Below are positions 10,342 to 20,216 of a stretch of 64,000 nt of DNA, piece after piece. A model generated the notes under the pieces. It was given only the letters and a program-made list of their open reading frames with translations, ran no database searches and had not been told where the DNA came from. Location of the stretch: contig JANBPU010000020.1 of the NCBI GenBank assembly GCA_027575805.1, positions 1-64,000 of the forward strand, read 5' to 3'. Numbering within the stretch: the stretch's first letter is position 1; each line of letters begins with the position of its first letter. This DNA comes from Mycoemilia scoparia. Its lineage: Eukaryota; Kickxellomycota; Kickxellomycetes; Kickxellales; Kickxellaceae. A program made the position numbers and the translations under genes.

Positions 10342-12676
10342 CTATTGGCGACCCTTGGCCTCCTGTGCTTTGAAGTCAATAAATGCCCGAAGATTAACCA
10401 GAGCCAGATCGGCCCTTCCTCGAAGCTGTCTGTGCGTGCGGCGGTCTATACACAGACGGATGATTTTGCGGTACCCTGGCAGAATGCCTCTAAGTTCTTT
10501 TAAAAGCCCGCCATCAACGAATACTGGCTTATCGTAGTCGAATGCGCAGTCCGAGTATATGTCAAACAAACCGTCCAGAGCTTCTACGACAGGCTCAAGC
10601 GACTCTGCTTGCACTTTCTCATTTTGACTGATCGACGCTTGGATGCCACGGATTAGAAATGTGCCAATCATCTTGTTTTCGGTAACAAATCCTGGTTGGC
10701 GACATCCCAAAAGGCCAAGAACGCCAATGCACTTGACATGGAGAGATGGGAGCGAGCTTGACTGGCAAACCTGGATGATGGCGGATACTTGGCTTTGGTT
10801 TACTGGCACCTGCTCCAACACATTTGCGAACTTGAATCCTCGTAAGCAAACCCACATGCACCCGAAAATGCTTCCCATTGCCGCTTCCCTCTGCTGCTTA
10901 CATACATCGCTTGTCTGAGCGCCCATCGTTTGGTCGGCAAGGTCGAGAAGCTTGGTCCACCAGGTTTTTAGCAGAGAAATGTTGGTCACAAACCATGTTT
11001 TTTGTGCCTCCTCGACTACAAGAAGGTAGTTGCTAAAGCAGTCGATTGAAACCTGGTGTAGTGTCGAAAAGGCCTCTGAAAGAGCCTGAGTTATCCCGTT
11101 ATCGCAATCAGCTGGAGATGCAGAGAAAGATACTGGTGTTGGCATCATCAAGTTAAAGAGGGATGGTACTGTGGCTTCAGCAAAATACGACACCATGGAC
11201 TGGCTGCTTTTAGAAAATGCCCTGGCAGAGCTTGTGGCAGTTCCTTCATCAGCCAAAATGTTTGCCATATCGTCTTCGTCAAATTCCTCATTATCATCAT
11301 CATCCTCGTCGTCGTCGTCCTCGTCAGCATCTTGACCCTCGTCAATATTTTCTGTGTCACTCATATCCTCATCAGCATCCATGTTAATCTCGTTGGCACC
11401 ACCATTTTCGGATGATTTGGATTTTCCGTTAGAATTGCCCTTTTGACGGGGTTCATCGTCGTCATCGGGCGATGCCCCCTCCTCGGCGAATATGTTTGCA
11501 AGGAGCTCCAGGACCAATTTGGCATTTGTTGCCTGGTCAAGGATGTCATTCAAGGCCGAGTGTTCCTGGGAGTATTGTTGTGATTCAGAGGGCCCATTCG
11601 ACTTGATGTATTGAACATATTGTTCTGCGCTTTTGGCACAATCTTGTATATTCATTTGGATGTGCTTGTTTAGGACAGGCAATAATACTCTATTGAGTTC
11701 CTGGAGGGATGATTCTATTTCTGCAGGAATACCCATACCTTCGGAGATGAGTATCAAGTATTTCACATTATTTAATACACCTCCCGAGATGGCCTGTGTG
11801 AATCCTGTCACGAAATTGTTGTCTTCAAGACCAACTATGTGCATAAGCGACTTGAGATAGTCTTGGTGATGCAAGAACAGTTGTTGGGCTTCTTGGTTGT
11901 TGTCAGTCAAAGTGTAAAGACATAGTGCAGCAGCTTCGATGATTGACTTTGGGATTTTATCGAATGCGCTATTCGACAAAAATGACATCAAGAATGGGAC
12001 TATTTGGATCTTGTTGACCTTTTTAATGGCGATATCAAAGTTTTCGCTCAGGCCCCATGTCGTCGAGATTATGTTTTTTGTGACAGCAAAAATAGAATTA
12101 CGCTCATCAACGTCCATTTTCGCCGCTTTAGGTGTATTGCTGATGATATCTCCAAGGTTCTCAGAGAGCTACAAATAAACAAATACATAATCGGTGGGCA
12201 ATTCTAGGACCATTGGGTTAGATAGTGAAAAAACAGTCTACCTTTTCATAACCACTTACCTTTTGTATCAAAGGGGCAACCCCATTCTCGAAAAAATCGT
12301 TTCTGACAATCATCTCTCTAGCTATATCTTCATCTGTCATCGCCAAGTTGCATAGAGAACCAGAGGCTTGCAAAACTACCTCAATAGACGGGTTGGAAAG
12401 GGCATCGATCAAGTGGCCAACGACGTTATTTGCAAGCAGTTGCTTGCGAGCCATGACTTGCTCAGTGGTGCTATCAGGGCTCTTTTTCAGAAGGTATCCG
12501 ATGCTTGCTGCTGCCCAAACCTTGTCATTCACATCGCCATTTGCTAGCTTCTTGAGGGCTAAGGGTGCATCAGAACTAATTGCTAGCGCTTGGGTCGGGT
12601 CGTTGGGCTTCACTGATACAATCCCTGCTGGGCTAACCCGTGGTCTATTAAGGCGTTTCTTTTCGACCTTTCCCAT
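10342..12676 (-). CDS. SYO1: symportin-1 (Syo1/HEATR3-like), ribosomal protein import chaperone
   Basis: Two exons, 12676-12260 and 12168-10342, with a phase-0 intron (AAG|GTAAGT, TTGTAG|CTC). They give about 747 residues. The start MGKVEKKRLNRPR is the basic NLS-like N-terminus typical of the family; an upstream in-frame Met at 12832 adds residues unlike it. Armadillo/HEAT-type helical repeats follow (for example VVGHLIDALSNPSIEVVLQA with SGSLCNLA). A long acidic Asp/Glu loop at residues ~395-440 interrupts them, as in Syo1. In the family, this protein binds 5S RNP proteins uL18 (Rpl5) and uL5 (Rpl11) and carries both into the nucleus with karyopherin Kap104. The alternative, a generic ARM-repeat protein, is less likely given the N-terminus and the acidic loop. 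Confidence 0.83.
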
Positions 12677-13327
12677 GTTTTGAATTGGTAAAATAAAAAT
12701 CGAAAAAAGAAAACACTGGCCACTAAAAAGAGCAAAAAATTGATCCACAAAAAGGTACCTTCCAGGATCTAAATTTTTGGTAGACAAAAAAATTATAGTC
12801 TTACCCATAATCATCATCCCTGCGGCTTCCAAAGCTACCTTTGGACGCTATTTGACCCAATTGTGTACCCCTTAACTCAACGTAGTATTTACTTACTATA
12901 TTGGCAACATTAAGTTCGTGGTTTACTTATGCGACGTAGCGGTTGCTGTGGTATCTTACGCGTTCCCGTTGTCTAGACTAATCTGCGTCCATCCCAACAA
13001 GGTTTGGTCATTGGATATGTACTATGCTGTCCTCTTTTTATAGGGTTAGTGTTTATTGAGTCCAATATACATTCCATTTTATAATAGAAAATCGAAATCT
13101 ACCCTTTCTCAGGCCCTAAATCTATGTCTGACTCTTTGCGCATATTGCAATATTTGTATTTTTGCATGAAATCTACTTGTGTGTATAGAGAGACCATTTT
13201 ATTTAAAAACAACTATAGTATTGATATCTATCTTGTGCTGAGAATAGCATCCTGAAAAAGGCGATCTTTAAAAATATCCATTAGTGCAGACTTACTCATG
13301 CTTTAGGTCAAATGGGCAAGGGTTTTC

Positions 13328-13710
13328 TCATGGTTTAGCGTCTTGGTTGGAACCAAAGGTGCTTCCGCTGCTAACACTGGAAAAGCCGCTTCTACTACCC
13401 AATCCATCTCCAACTGGCATCAATATATACCATAAAATATTACATTTAGGACTCACACATGCACCATCGCCATCACCGGCAGAAGGACAAGATAATACAA
13501 TCAATGGCTTACATTTGGCTGTAGGGTTGGTTGAAGATGTGCAGAAATTGTCAGCATTATAGTACTGCTGATCTACACCAAGTTCTATTAGAATCTCTGA
13601 CATTCCCAGAAACTACCATACAAAAAGCACAGGGCCGCCAAAGACAAACAGGCGTCTTTGTTGTTGTCCAGGATGGCAGATCGCTTAACTAACACTATAT
13701 TTTAGGAGTA
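13328..13710 (-). CDS. possible small Cys-rich protein gene, structure uncertain
   Basis: I do not recognise the family. Reading leftwards, one frame contains ILDNNKDACLSLAALCFLY. A 44-bp candidate intron (GTAGTT...GTGTAG) could join it to a frame with YNADNFCTSSTNPTAKC and then KPLIVLSCPSAGDGDGAC. A Gly/Ser-rich tail (GFSSVSSGSTFGSNQ) follows, either read through or after removal of a ~45-bp intron with a GTGTGA or GTGAGT donor. The Cys spacing and Ser-rich tail resemble small secreted or wall proteins of fungi (CFEM-like at best). I found no convincing start codon or signal-peptide exon upstream, so this may be a decayed gene. The evidence is frame quality only. Confidence 0.28.
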
Positions 13711-13948
13711 GAAAAGAGCCTGATGGAGGTTGCAAGAAGCCACGGATGGATATTGTCATAGGAACTCTTGATGGTTTATTTTGCAATGCTACTTACTTAA
13801 AAGATCAACAGTATCGCATCGTTTTCAGATTAGGGTTATTTAAGTTGAGTGGTTGCTGTATTACCACATTTTCGTTTATGGAAATATTTCACATCAGATT
13901 AACCAAATGCTAGTAGTGGGCGTATCTTCACTATATAATGCTTGTGTA

Positions 13949-14071
13949 TATGGATCGTTATTTTTGAAGGGCTACCAAGTTTTACTAGTAGGCCAGTTTC
14001 ATCATGCATATTGGCCAGCCTATACTATCACTGATAATATTAATTTCGCCCTTCAAAAATAATCGCCCATA
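13949..14071. mobile_element. family-1 inverted-repeat element (MITE-like), copy 1
   Basis: 123 bp, TA-flanked. The left end TATGGATCGTTATTTTTGAA and the right end (GCCCTTCAAAAATAATCGCC then CATA) are near-perfect inverted repeats of about 25 bp. The interior is diverged from the other copies, but the TTTTACTAGTA block is still present near the left end. It has no coding capacity. Confidence 0.8.
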
Positions 14072-14227
14072 TGATCCTCCCTGGGATTTCTCAGGACTTA
14101 TTTTTAAATGACAGTACATAATAAAGCCCGATAGTATTTGAATGCCTTGCTATGGTTGCGGATCAATGCCTTGAAATGTTTACGACGAAAAGTTGTCTTT
14201 TTTTGCAAATGAAAAAAGCACCAACAT

Positions 14228-14488
14228 CTAAGCTCTAGATAAAAGCATCAAGTCTTTGCGGCTGACTGTGCCGTTCCACTGGGACTTGCTATTGTCCAAC
14301 TTATATGGTATGAGAGTTGTCAACAAAGTATAAATACCTATGGTTTTGGAAACAGCTTCATTACTTTGTAAAACACCATACAAATCTTGTCCAAGAGCAG
14401 AGGTAAAAAAGTTGGACTGATGGCAGTATAATAAAATGTCGGCTAAAAGGTGACTCAAGGCATGTAACTTCTCAGGGTCAGTGGTCAA
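14228..14488 (-). other. orphan open frame, exon-like, no gene assigned
   Basis: 86 codons without an ATG start (the first codon is TTG). The peptide is well ordered and helix-like, including LLADILLYCHQSNFFTSALG and a TIGIYTLLTTLIP helix, loosely like a HEAT/importin repeat. No neighbouring exons were found on the same strand. It could be a gene fragment or chance. Confidence 0.2.
14451..14457 (+). promoter_or_regulatory. second Gcn4-type core, TGACTCA
   Basis: Exact TGACTCA core 352 bp upstream of the LYS9 start codon. Weaker evidence than the site at 14677 because it is distal and lies within an orphan open frame. Confidence 0.35.
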
Positions 14489-14676
14489 TCCATTTCATAA
14501 CGATGGCCTTGATAGTTTTTGTTAGAGCTGGTTTCTGCTTTGGTACCAAAGATTGTGGGTTAACTGTGGTCTCATAAGATGCGTTCTCACTGGCTGATCA
14601 AGACTGAGGAAGTGCGATTTTAATGCCTGTCGATCCCACAGTTGACCATCGTACTGTCACCATTCCATTGGAGCCT

Positions 14677-14685
14677 ATGACTCAT
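14677..14685. promoter_or_regulatory. Gcn4/CPC1-type site ATGACTCAT upstream of LYS9
   Basis: Perfect palindromic ATGACTCAT, the optimal bZIP general-amino-acid-control site, 124 bp upstream of the LYS9 ATG and just 5' of a TATA box at 14703. Known biology: fungal lysine genes are induced by Gcn4 on amino-acid starvation. Its function here is inferred. Confidence 0.65.
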
Positions 14686-14702
14686 GGCTTAGCTCTATAC
14701 AT

Positions 14703-14710
14703 TATAAATA
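14703..14710 (+). promoter_or_regulatory. TATA box of LYS9
   Basis: TATAAATA, 99 bp upstream of the LYS9 start codon and 18 bp downstream of the Gcn4-type site. This spacing fits a regulated promoter. Confidence 0.55.
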
Positions 14711-14808
14711 GGGCTGCTGTTGCAACGCAATCTTGGGAGCTTGCCTTTGGTTTATTCTTTGTCTACTAATTACGATAGTTTATTGTGAAGGATATCTGCT
14801 ATTCTAAG

Positions 14809-16260
14809 ATGGTTGCCGAAAAGTAAGTATGCTCTATCCTACTATTGCTTGTCTGTACTTTCATAAAGCGCTATAACGATGGTGCCTTGTGCTTATGTAG
14901 GAAAATTCTGCTTCTTGGTTCTGGCTTTGTTGCCGCCCCCTGCGTTGACTACTTGCTTCGTCGCCCAGAGAACATAGTCACTGTCGCCTGCCGTACCATT
15001 TCCAAGGCCCAGGAGCTTTGCAAAGAGCTCAAGAGCAACAGCTCTGGTCGTGCTATCCCTGCTTCTGTTGATGCCCAAAATGCCGAGCAACTTGAAAAGG
15101 CTGTCTCTGAGCACGATGTTGTTATCAGTTTGATTCCTTACCTCCACCACGCTCTTGTAATAAAGGCTGCCATCAAGGCAAAGAAGCACGTTGTTACTAC
15201 CAGCTACATCTCTCCCTCCATGAGCGAGCTTGATCAAGCTGCCAAAGACGCTGGCATCATTTGCATGAACGAGATCGGTCTTGATCCTGGTATTGATCAC
15301 TTGTATGCCTTGAAGATCATCGACGAGGTCCACGCACAGGGTGGAAAGATCCTCTCATTCCGCTCCTTCTGCGGTGGTCTTCCTGCCCCAGAAGCCAGCA
15401 ACAACCCACTTGGTTACAAGTTTAGCTGGTCTGCACGTGGTGTACTTCTTGCCCTCAAGAATACTGCCAAGTACTGGGAGGACGGAAAGATCGTTGAAAT
15501 TCCCGGACCTCAGCTTATGGACTCTGCTCGCCCAATCTTCACATACCCTGCATTTGCCGTTGTTGGATATGGTAACCGTGACTCTTCCGGATACAAGGAG
15601 CGCTACAACATCCCAGAAGCTCACACTGTCATCCGCGGAACCATGCGCTATCAAGGCTTCCCCGAGTTTGCTAAGGCTTTGGGTAACATTGGTTTCCTTA
15701 ACGATGAACCTCAGGAGTTCTTGTCTGCCTCCAACCCCGATCCTCTCTCCTGGAACCAGGTAACCGCTAAGCTTCTTGGCAGTGCAGATGCTTCACCAGA
15801 GGCCCTCTGGAAGATCATTGAGACCAGAGTCGACACACAGGATTCTGAGGCCCGTCAGCGTATCCGCCATGGAATCAAGTGGCTCGGCATCCTTTCTTCT
15901 GATATCCAGGCCGAGAAGCGTGGTACATTCCTTGACGTCTTCTGTGCCCGTCTTGAGCAGCTTATGCAGTATGAGGAGGGTGAACGCGACATGATCCTTC
16001 TCCAGCACAAATTTGAAATTGAAAAGAAGGATGGTAGTAGCGAAACTCGCACTGCCACTTTGCTCGAATTTGGTGATCCAAATGGCCACCAGGCTATGGC
16101 CAAGACAGTCGGTGTTCCATGTGGTATTGCCACCCAGTTGATCTTGGACGGTAAGCTCACCAAGACTGGTGTCATTGCACCGATGTCCGCAGACATCTAC
16201 GAGCCTCTTATCGAGCTTGTCGAAAAGGAAAACATCGGCTGCGAAGAGGCTGTTTTCTAG
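14809..16260 (+). CDS. LYS9: saccharopine dehydrogenase (NADP+, L-glutamate-forming)
   Basis: Two exons: 14809-14822 (MVAEK) and 14901-16260, with a 78-bp phase-2 intron (GTAAGT...ATGTAG). The product is 457 residues, the usual length. The splice puts KKILLLGSGFVAAPC at the N-terminus, the Rossmann dinucleotide-binding loop. Further family landmarks are MNEIGLDPGIDHLYA and SFCGGLPAPEASNNPLGYKF. The enzyme condenses alpha-aminoadipate semialdehyde with glutamate to saccharopine, the penultimate step of the fungal alpha-aminoadipate lysine pathway. The 14-nt first exon is easily missed; an upstream-extended frame beginning at 14845 is intronic. A Gcn4-type site and a TATA box sit in the promoter. 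Confidence 0.97.
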
Positions 16261-16510
16261 ATTCATAGGTCTTTTTAAAGTATCAGTTTCACATATTCCT
16301 TTTCCATGGTATTTTTCTAGTTGGCAAAGTTAAAACATTGTTCATATCATATCGATCGTTACAGATCAACAAATTATAGCTATTTTGTTTAACTTGTATT
16401 TTAAACAACACCGAACTTTGTGTGTGTGTTGGCAGGTAAAAATCAGGTGTATCAAATATATCTATAATAGAAACAAGATGCCTTTAGGCTTCATATAGTA
16501 GTGTCCTTGC

Positions 16511-17137
16511 CTATTCCTCGGGATCGGGATTGGTCAAGGGGTTGTGGAAAAGGGTGTGGTCGCCTATAATTATATGGCCGTTTCGTTAGAATACTAGCAT
16601 CATGAGAAAAGATATAATTTATGGCATAAATATGATAGTTCTTGTGGCCTTACCATCACCAAAGGGGAACTCCTAAATTATTACATCAAGGTCAGCAAAA
16701 AATCAATACAGGCCTACAGCTAAGGTTGATATACACAAACATATAACTAAAAATACAATATACTTGTACTTACTCTGCGTCTAATTCTGAGGTAAGAGTA
16801 GGGAGCGAACTTGGGAGGGTCATGTTTCAAATGCTCAATGTGGTGAAGTTCATCATTAGTAGCCTTGATTCCAAAACCAATGCAAAGGGGGACAGCAAAG
16901 AAAAGCGAGACCTTCTTCCAGGTTTCAGCAGCAGCTATAGAGGTACAAGCGATATTATTGTTGTTTGCCTTTTCGTTATCGATTTGAACATTTCTAGTAT
17001 GGTAAATTGAAGTGTTTCTTACTGTTGGCCTCTTCCTTAGCAGCAAGGTAGGCTTCCTTGCTAAGTCTAGCAGAGTATTGGCGGACAGCAAAACGGGTGG
17101 TAGGGACCGAGCGAGCAAGCGATCCTAGGCGGTTCAT
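16511..17137 (-). CDS. COX13: cytochrome c oxidase subunit 6A (Cox13)
   Basis: Four exons: 17137-17023, 16934-16774, 16672-16654 and 16563-16511. All have GT-AG introns with consistent phases and give 115 residues. Exon 1 encodes a basic presequence (MNRLGSLARSVPTTRFAVRQ). Exon 2 carries the conserved TWKKVSLFFAVPLCIGFG transmembrane segment and the PYSYLRIRRR motif. Exon 3 is only 19 nt (EFPFGDG, completed by exon 4) and supplies the family's FPxGDG motif. Exon 4 gives DHTLFHNPLTNPDPEE. The protein is a nuclear-encoded, single-span regulatory subunit of complex IV in the inner mitochondrial membrane. Without the 19-nt microexon the conserved motif is lost, so the four-exon model is well supported. 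Confidence 0.93.
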
Positions 17138-18798
17138 TTTTACAAAGTTTAAAAGTAATCAGGGAAATTATACTTTGAAGTACAAAGTAGATAGGCCATA
17201 AAATGGTCACCACCTGCACACCAAGCAAGCCCACTAATCGCATAAGGAGAAGCTATCAGGTATCAGGTGATCTGATCGTCAGATTAAGGCATATGTGATC
17301 AAATAGTTTGATACTCTTTCAGGAATTCTGACTCCTGGATAAGAGCTAAAGGTTATGGATTTTGGGGCTTGACCTATCACTATAGACAAGTAACGGATAT
17401 CAAGAGTTTTTGGTAGGATATACAGCTTTATTTCACAAGTTAGTAGGCATAAATGGACTCCCAAAAATTATAATAAAAGTATATACACATAGAAATAGAA
17501 GATAGAATAATAATAAGCAATAGTTGGTAAGAGCCAAATAACAATAATACATGCATTCAAGTGAGAAGTCAGGTTCACACTATCCCTGAAAGAACAATGA
17601 ATATTTCAACATACATCAGAACTTTTGCAATCATTAAAAACTGTTATTCAAATTTATAGCATATTTTGCTAGGACCCAGCCACAGCCATTATGCGGCTGA
17701 TCAGTAGTGAAATCTGGCCTTATATAAAATATATACATTTGGTATGTCTAAATAGCATGAATTTAAGGGAATATACAGATATCATACATGATAATCAATT
17801 ACATTTATCAGTATCCAGAAGGGCTTTAACAATGTTTGAAAAACAACTGTGTATCAACACTAAATTGTATACCAAAAACAGTTGTATTAGAGCCCCAACT
17901 CTTTGTTGACAAGGATAATAATATAGCATACTTGTTTGTCGCTTTTAATAAAAAATATAGTATATTAGAGCTAAATTACCAAACTGATACTAACTAGCCA
18001 TCATAACCGATTGCTTTCCAAATTATTATAAAAATTCCAAAAATACAGGAGGGTTTCGTGTCTCGAAAATCCTAGACAAGTTTTATGGTTGATTAAAAAA
18101 CATGTTGTTATCAAGTTACATAGCTGGGGGATATGCAAGGCATTTATTTTTCACGAATATTCTTGTATTTTTTAACTTGGGTAGTTTCAAGTGCCATGCA
18201 AAGCCTTTAGATGCACCATCTAAATAATCGTTCCAGATAAATTCTTACAACAAAACATACAACTCGATAAATATTCCATAAAGTAAGTTTTGCAGGAGTG
18301 TATGTAGGTGTAGTTGGTACCAATGAGACAAGCTCAAGAATAGATTTCCAAGCAGAATTCAATATAATCACCAAGAAGGAAAATTATACATAATGGACTG
18401 TAAGCAATAAAGGTTTGATAAGGTTGATTTTTCAAGATCTTCCCCACACAATCATAATGCTCTTCCTCTTTATATGTTGTTATTAACAAAATTAGTTAGC
18501 GTGCTAGTGCCAAGAATCTTTTTATTCGCGTCATTAGCACTTTCTACTGTTCGATAAAGTATACCTTGGCGTGAGAGCCATATTAAATGGTAGGAAGCAT
18601 GTAATCATTTAAAGTTTGTTTTTCTCATTGTTATCCAATATTTCTATATTTTTATTATTTACACATTTACACACGTTTTGCAAAGTAGCAACTGCCACTT
18701 GATACAAGTATACACACATATACGCACATATACATACACTTATATTTATATATTTATACACACATATTCAATAAAGTCATAGAGAAAATAGTTGAAAT
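17138..18798. other. 1.66-kb AT-rich divergent intergenic region
   Basis: Lies between COX13 (minus) and the four-TM gene (plus). It is strongly AT-rich, with a TA/CA-rich low-complexity tract at about 18650-18775. I found no gene, tRNA or family-1/2 element in it. Confidence 0.5.
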
Positions 18799-19644
18799 AT
18801 GGCCAAAGTAAGTTACAGCTCGATAATGTGATATCGTTTTTAACCTAAAGCTGCATTCGTTTAACTAACATTGGTATTTGATATTTTCTTAGCCCGGGTT
18901 AAGCGGAATACTCAATCATATGCTTTGGTTCATTGGAGGAGTTGGGCTTCTTATATGCTCAATTTTTGCCTGTGTGGTTATAAAGGGCGCAGAAGACACG
19001 GGGGTAAGTACACTATTCAACTATGCTTTATAAAAAATTATTGTCAAATAATGGCAACTAATTTATTGTATACATTTATATATACTAAAGGAAAAGTACA
19101 GGAATTTTGCGTTTACAAAGTTTGGCTTCTTTTGTGGGTGCGCAGTTTATGTATGCATTAGTGCTTTCAAGGGCGAGAGCCCTACTAAAAGGGTAACTTT
19201 TGGGATTACTGCTACCAAAACCGACCAGTTCAACCGTCGACTTTTCGAAGTCTCTATAGCTTTACTTGTGTAAGTAACCAACCCATTTATATAAACTATG
19301 TTGAGCAAGGTTGGCATTTGAACATTATTTACCTATAATCAAATATACATTTATTTTCTATCATATAGCATTTCACTCAGCATTTTCAACGATGCTTCTA
19401 TGGAGAGTTATGTGACAATCTGCCAGTATAACGGTAATACCAATTTTGTCCTGTTCAAAGAAAAGGACGATTATTACAAGGGCGTTTATGTGCTTCAGTT
19501 CATTCTTCTTGCTGTTAGTGTATTCTACATGGTTGGGTAAGTCTTATTTCTGAAAGATAATGTATAAGCCTCACCATTCTATAATTAATGCTTGATTTTG
19601 TTTTTTATAATTGTAGCTCTTTCTTCCTGATATCCTTGGTATAG
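18799..19644 (+). CDS. four-transmembrane protein, MARVEL-like topology, unknown function
   Basis: Five exons: 18799-18807, 18893-19003, 19091-19269, 19369-19536 and 19617-19644. Phases are consistent and the product is 164 residues. The first coding exon is only 9 nt (Met-Ala-Lys). Hydrophobic segments are HMLWFIGGVGLLICSIFACV, FAFTKFGFFCGCAVYVCISA, the LFEVSIALLVVISLSIF segment, and a C-terminal one around VYVLQFILLAVSVFYMVG. A hydrophilic loop with two cysteines and KEKDDYYKG lies between TM3 and TM4. I do not recognise the family by sequence. The four-helix layout with short termini is like MARVEL/tetraspan membrane proteins, but this is topology only. The downstream acceptor of exon 3 must be the AAAG at 19090, as the nearer CAG puts the frame into a stop. 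Confidence 0.75.
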
Positions 19645-19811
19645 TGATATTTATTAAAAAATATCTGTCCAACGAAACCAGAAAGCAGTCCGATAATCTT
19701 GACAGTACTATTTTTAGTAGTGCTTTTTAAAAATATTGTTGCAGTTCTTAGAAGGCAGAACACAACAATATCAGAACGCTTTTCAACAGCTCTTCACTTT
19801 GTAAATTTTCA

Positions 19812-19836
19812 ACTATTATTATTATTATTATTTTTA
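19812..19836. repeat. ATT trinucleotide microsatellite
   Basis: Short run of tandem ATT units in the 3' flank of the four-TM gene. Confidence 0.7.
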
Positions 19837-19983
19837 AAACAAAAGCATGTATATATATTTAGTTAGATTCAAGATTTTTCAATAATACATCTGATAAATT
19901 AAAATGCCGGTAATAGTCATGCACATCTTTTAAAACTCGAAAGAAAAATATGAGAAGGCAATAGCAATTATTGGAATAGGTCA

Positions 19984-20089
19984 TATGGGCGATTATTTTT
20001 GAAGGGTTAGTCACTCATTTGGCTGTGATTGCTGCCTCTATAATCGTTTGCCACCAAATGGTACCACCCTTCAAAAATTATGATCCATA
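19984..20089. mobile_element. family-1 inverted-repeat element, copy 2 (short subtype, reverse)
   Basis: 106 bp, TA at both ends. The left end TATGGGCGATTATTTTTGAA and the right end CACCCTTCAAAAATTATGAT then CCATA are inverted repeats. The interior carries the reverse complement of the block seen in the other copies (ATTTGGCTGTGATT, CTATAATCG) and lacks the TTTTACTAGTAAA block. It lies between two convergent genes. Confidence 0.85.
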
Positions 20090-20216
20090 TGGCGAGATGT
20101 CAGGAAAAAGTGCTCAGCTCAGCGGGATAAATTTGTACCTAACGAGGAATTTATCACGTGCTTGGAAAAACCAAGGCAATCTTATGCAAGTAATGGGATG
20201 GATCTGGCAGGTGGGG

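Larger units (their letters stand above)
12677..14808. other. 2.1-kb divergent intergenic region (SYO1 / LYS9)
   Basis: This holds the SYO1 promoter, a doubtful Cys-rich gene (13328-13710 minus), a family-1 inverted-repeat element (13949-14071), an orphan open frame (14488-14228 minus) and, at the right end, the LYS9 promoter with Gcn4-type sites. The rest is AT-rich and shows nothing recognisable. Confidence 0.5.
19645..20216. other. intergenic between the convergent four-TM and Dam1-like genes
   Basis: 572 bp containing only the ATT microsatellite and family-1 copy 2. Confidence 0.6.

Noticed and set aside
14845..14900. Upstream extension of the LYS9 open frame
   Set aside because: This is intron sequence; the 14-nt exon at 14809 restores the standard N-terminus MVAEKKILLLGSG.
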